NCBI GenBank assembly: GCA_021741945.1
Contig: JAIOWV010000067.1
Span: forward strand, 1-6,779
Direction of reading: 5' to 3'
DNA length: 6,779 nucleotides
Source of the DNA: Pontimonas sp.
Lineage (GTDB): Bacteria; Actinomycetota; Actinomycetes; Actinomycetales; Microbacteriaceae
Shown here in pieces: positions 4,981 through 6,779 of this stretch. Under the pieces are notes generated by a model. It did not search any database, was not told the origin of the DNA, and worked only from the letters and a program-made list of their open reading frames with translations. The position numbers and the translations under genes are program-made. Within the stretch, counting starts at the first letter, position 1, and the number at the start of each line of letters is the position of its first letter.

Positions 4981-5778
4981 CTAAGGCAGTAAGTCTTTCA
5001 TGCCCTTGTAGATCATTCCGGCAGCCAGGTCGGGGGAGAGATGATTCATTTTCCACAGTGCAGATGCATCTTGGCCGATAGTGATGCGCTTCTTGTTGGC
5101 AACTATGGCATCGACAATCTGACGGCCGGCATCTGCTGGTGCCACGACCTTGCGGGCACCAGCGTCCCCTGCGCCGCTCATGTCGAGTCCTGAGTTGCCG
5201 GCGATATTCGTGCCAATCGCACCTGGATAGACCACGGTCACCCGCACATGTGAGCCCATGAGCTCGGACCGGAGGCCCTCGCTCAAGAGGTTGATTGCTG
5301 CTTTGCTCGCGCCGTAAACGGTCTGCCCGGGGACAGGAGCGTAGGAGCCCATCGATGAGATGTTTACCAAGTGGGCTTCTGGTTTCTGGAGAAGACCTGG
5401 CAGGAAGGCCTTGATCAGGTTGAGAGGCCCGCGAAAATTGACGTTCATGACCCGATCGATGGAATCAAAGTCGAGGTCGTTCACTCGGACGAAGGGCTGG
5501 ATGATGCCGGCAACATTGATGAGCCCATCCGGCGCGCCCAGAGTCTTCTCGACCTTCGCGGGAAGGGCGAGCACCTTTTTGCGGTCCGTAATGTCAATCG
5601 AGAACGCCCCAAACCGACTGGCCTGAGTGCCCGCGAGAGACTTCGTCTCCTCGAGCCATTCCGGCTTGATGTCTAATCCGGCGACGGATGCTCCGCGCGT
5701 CAGGAGGTTGAGTGTTACCTCGCGCCCTATCCCGTTGCCTGCTCCGGTGACGACGAACACTTTGCCTGTGATGTCCAT
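4981..5778 (-). CDS. Short-chain dehydrogenase/reductase (classical SDR)
   Basis: A soluble NAD(P)-dependent oxidoreductase of 265 aa, normal for classical SDRs. The Rossmann motif TGAGNGIG is at residues 11-18. Asp36 at the end of the second strand (GLDIK) favours NAD(H) over NADP(H). NVAG is at 88-91, Asn114 is in place, and the catalytic set is Ser142, Tyr155 and Lys159 (YGASK). The substrate loop after VYPGAIGT (about 190-215) is Gly/Ala-rich and does not reveal the substrate. The C-terminal part, with a KRITIGQDA-like stretch and MIYKGMKDLL, resembles SDRs annotated as acyl or steroid-type dehydrogenases, but I would not assign one. The ATG at 5778 has AGGAGG six bases upstream. It is followed 11 nt later by a small membrane protein gene in the same operon, suggesting a membrane-associated substrate (weak inference). 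Confidence 0.93.
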   Translation of the reverse strand: MDITGKVFVVTGAGNGIGREVTLNLLTRGASVAGLDIKPEWLEETKSLAGTQASRFGAFSIDITDRKKVLALPAKVEKTLGAPDGLINVAGIIQPFVRVNDLDFDSIDRVMNVNFRGPLNLIKAFLPGLLQKPEAHLVNISSMGSYAPVPGQTVYGASKAAINLLSEGLRSELMGSHVRVTVVYPGAIGTNIAGNSGLDMSGAGDAGARKVVAPADAGRQIVDAIVANKKRITIGQDASALWKMNHLSPDLAAGMIYKGMKDLLP

Positions 5779-5796
5779 GGTGAACCTCCTCTTGCC

Positions 5797-5824
5797 AGTT
5801 TAGGAGTGCACGAGGTGGGGTCTA
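5797..5824 (-). promoter_or_regulatory. Candidate promoter of the SDR operon
   Basis: On the minus strand TAGACC (complement of 5819-5824), 16 nt, TAAACT (complement of 5797-5802), then the AGGAGG of the dehydrogenase. It overlaps the stop codon of the Doc gene, so the dehydrogenase operon need not depend on the toxin-antitoxin promoter. Confidence 0.4.
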
Positions 5825-6196
5825 CAGGGTTACCGCGACCGCATGGGTGTCAATCCATGCGGCGATGCCCTCCAGGTCGAGGTTCTGGGTAGCGACAGCG
5901 AGCACAAAATCGAACGCGTCTTCGGTTTCGGCAACAATTTCGAACCCGTTCAGCAACATGAACGTGATCACGAGCGCCCAGGCCGTCCTCTTGTTCCCGT
6001 CGATGAGCGGATGTGAGGTCACGACAGAGTGCATCAGCGCCGCGGCTTTCAGCGACAGAGCTGGGTAAGCGTCCTCGCCGAACAGGCTGGTCTTCGGTCG
6101 CGCAAGGCAACTCTCAAGAAGGCCGAGGTCTCGGGCGTGGAATCCCAGGTAGCGGAGCTGTTCGGTGGCGTCTTCTAGGTCAAGAAAGACGGTCAT
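5822..6196 (-). CDS. doc: Doc-type Fic toxin
   Basis: Toxin of a type II toxin-antitoxin pair, 124 aa, the length of phage P1 Doc (about 126 aa). The Fic core HPLIDGNKRTAW begins at His62, with Asp66, Asn68, Lys69 and Arg70. Known Doc proteins carry Lys where AMP-transferring Fic proteins have Gly, and they phosphorylate the elongation factor EF-Tu instead of adding AMP. Lys69 predicts the same activity here. The early helices (residues 8-60) and the C-terminal IAAWIDTHA helix fit a single-domain Doc with no DNA-binding domain. Its ATG overlaps the antitoxin TGA as ATGA, so translation is coupled. P1 Doc pairs with Phd; here the partner is a ribbon-helix-helix protein. No residue is missing, so it looks functional. 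Confidence 0.92.
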   Translation of the reverse strand: MTVFLDLEDATEQLRYLGFHARDLGLLESCLARPKTSLFGEDAYPALSLKAAALMHSVVTSHPLIDGNKRTAWALVITFMLLNGFEIVAETEDAFDFVLAVATQNLDLEGIAAWIDTHAVAVTL

Positions 6197-6402
6197 GCGT
6201 CAGCCAGGCGCTCCATGAGTGGTTTGTCCCGCGTTTCGAGAATTTCTTGTGCACGCTTGATCGCGCGGTCATGGACGCCAATGCGTTGATCGGCCATCTC
6301 AATCGCTGTAACTACCGCTTGGTGTTTAGAGCAGTTCAGTTCACGAGCCAGTCGGTCGACCATTGCGTCGTGTTCGGTGTCGAGTCTCAGTGTCATAGCC
6401 AT
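6193..6402 (-). CDS. Ribbon-helix-helix antitoxin of the Doc toxin
   Basis: The 69-aa protein opens with a short beta strand (MTLRLD) followed by two helices (HDAMVDRLARELN and SKHQAVVTAIEMAD), the MetJ/Arc/CopG DNA-binding fold. The charged C-terminal helix (RAIKRAQEILETRDKPLMERLADA region) is the expected toxin-binding part. It would neutralise Doc and repress its own operon through the inverted repeat at 6411-6427. I choose the ATG at 6402 over the one two codons later, because TACCGT lies 6 nt before it and there is no Shine-Dalgarno, which suggests a leaderless start at this A. The gene precedes and overlaps its toxin, the usual order. Confidence 0.88.
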   Translation of the reverse strand: MAMTLRLDTEHDAMVDRLARELNCSKHQAVVTAIEMADQRIGVHDRAIKRAQEILETRDKPLMERLADA

Positions 6403-6408
6403 AGCGTA

Positions 6409-6438
6409 ACGGTATCAAAGTGATACCACTACTGTCTA
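6409..6438 (-). promoter_or_regulatory. Toxin-antitoxin promoter with 17-bp operator
   Basis: On the minus strand TAGACA (complement of 6433-6438; 5 of 6 to TTGACA), 18 nt, TACCGT (complement of 6409-6414), ending 6 nt before the antitoxin ATG. The perfect inverted repeat GGTATCA-AAG-TGATACC (6411-6427) overlaps the -10 box and spacer, where a ribbon-helix-helix dimer pair would block RNA polymerase. Confidence 0.7.
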
Positions 6439-6526
6439 GCAATATTGGTGGATAAGTTCTTGCCAGAGGGCGCTGTGGACAGAGTGGCACTGTGTTTCGT
6501 TGCCTATTTCTCGGGCTTCAGGCTTG

Positions 6527-6532
6527 TAGCGT
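6527..6532 (+). promoter_or_regulatory. -10 box TAGCGT, possible leaderless promoter of ftsK
   Basis: TAGCGT ends 7 nt before the ftsK ATG. GAGGG lies only two bases before the ATG, too close to act as a normal Shine-Dalgarno. No clear -35 box is seen. The rest of the divergent gap (6439-6526) shows nothing I can name. Confidence 0.35.
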
Positions 6533-6539
6533 GAGGGCT

Positions 6540-6779
6540 ATGGCCCAGAAAAGTCCGTCTTCTCGAGCGCGCGCGGGAACTCCTGCAAAGCGCCCGGCGG
6601 CGGCTCCGGCCACAAGGACTCCCCGCAGTCAGCCCGTTCAGCCACAACCCTCGGGAGGACCTTCCGCCCTCGCTACTGCCTGGTTGACTGTGGCCTCGTG
6701 GGTGGGAGCAAGCTTTCGTTTTCTGAGTGCTGAAGAACTGCCCAAAGAGGCCCGCCGAGACGGCGTGCCCTTTGCGCTG
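6540..6779 (+). CDS. ftsK: DNA translocase FtsK, N-terminal part, cut by the window end
   Basis: The first 80 codons of a protein that continues past the window. Residues 1-45 are rich in Pro, Ala, Arg, Gln and Ser, a disordered basic start common in actinobacterial FtsK. A cytoplasmic segment follows (TAWLTVASWVGASFRFL) and ends in LPKEARRDGVPFAL. The RRDG stretch just before the first membrane helix is the typical junction in actinobacterial FtsK/SpoIIIE proteins. FtsK anchors at the division septum and pumps DNA to clear the chromosome from the closing septum; the membrane helices, motor and gamma domain lie beyond the window. The ATG at 6540 is the first plausible start. The assignment rests on this N-terminal pattern alone. 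Confidence 0.75.
   Translation, partial: MAQKSPSSRARAGTPAKRPAAAPATRTPRSQPVQPQPSGGPSALATAWLTVASWVGASFRFLSAEELPKEARRDGVPFAL

Overview
The window looks like chromosomal DNA from an actinobacterium of moderate GC, most likely Microbacteriaceae-like. The support is a Pro/Ala-rich actinobacterial FtsK N-terminus, a tRNA-Arg(TCT), and start codons preceded closely by TAnnnT boxes with no Shine-Dalgarno (leaderless style). This placement is inference; no marker gene such as 16S rRNA is present.

Left part (1-1152, + strand): the 3' portion of a membrane-bound processive family-2 glycosyltransferase. Its catalytic motifs are split between two reading frames by an apparent single frameshift at a perfect hairpin (239-260). 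Its stop codon lies inside a 20-nt exact copy of the D-loop/anticodon-arm sequence of the tRNA-Arg gene found about 1.96 kb further on.

Middle part (1145-3162): a block bounded by that tRNA-derived direct repeat. It holds an EamA/DMT-type permease (-), a 37-codon ORF overlapping an AbiEii-like nucleotidyltransferase gene by GTGA (+), and the intact tRNA-Arg gene with its promoter. The three gaps between these genes each hold the same-orientation motif GTGCGA-N5-GTGCGA (11-bp period, about one helical turn). I found this pair nowhere else in the window. Two of the copies sit in a diverged 35-bp direct repeat flanking the permease gene. No integrase is visible. This block is the most unusual part of the window.

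Right part (3182-6402, all - strand, read right to left): a ribbon-helix-helix antitoxin and a Doc/Fic toxin overlapping by ATGA, behind a perfect 17-bp operator; then an SDR dehydrogenase and a 66-aa two-helix membrane protein with strong Shine-Dalgarno sites; then a DEAD-box RNA helicase preceded by a leader with three consecutive perfect hairpins. The helicase gene converges on the tRNA with 19 nt between them and has an 11-bp hairpin at its end.

Right edge (6540-6779, +): the start of ftsK, divergent from the toxin-antitoxin operon. Most genes are ordinary; the interest lies in the repeats, the tRNA fragment, the frameshift hairpin and the helicase leader.
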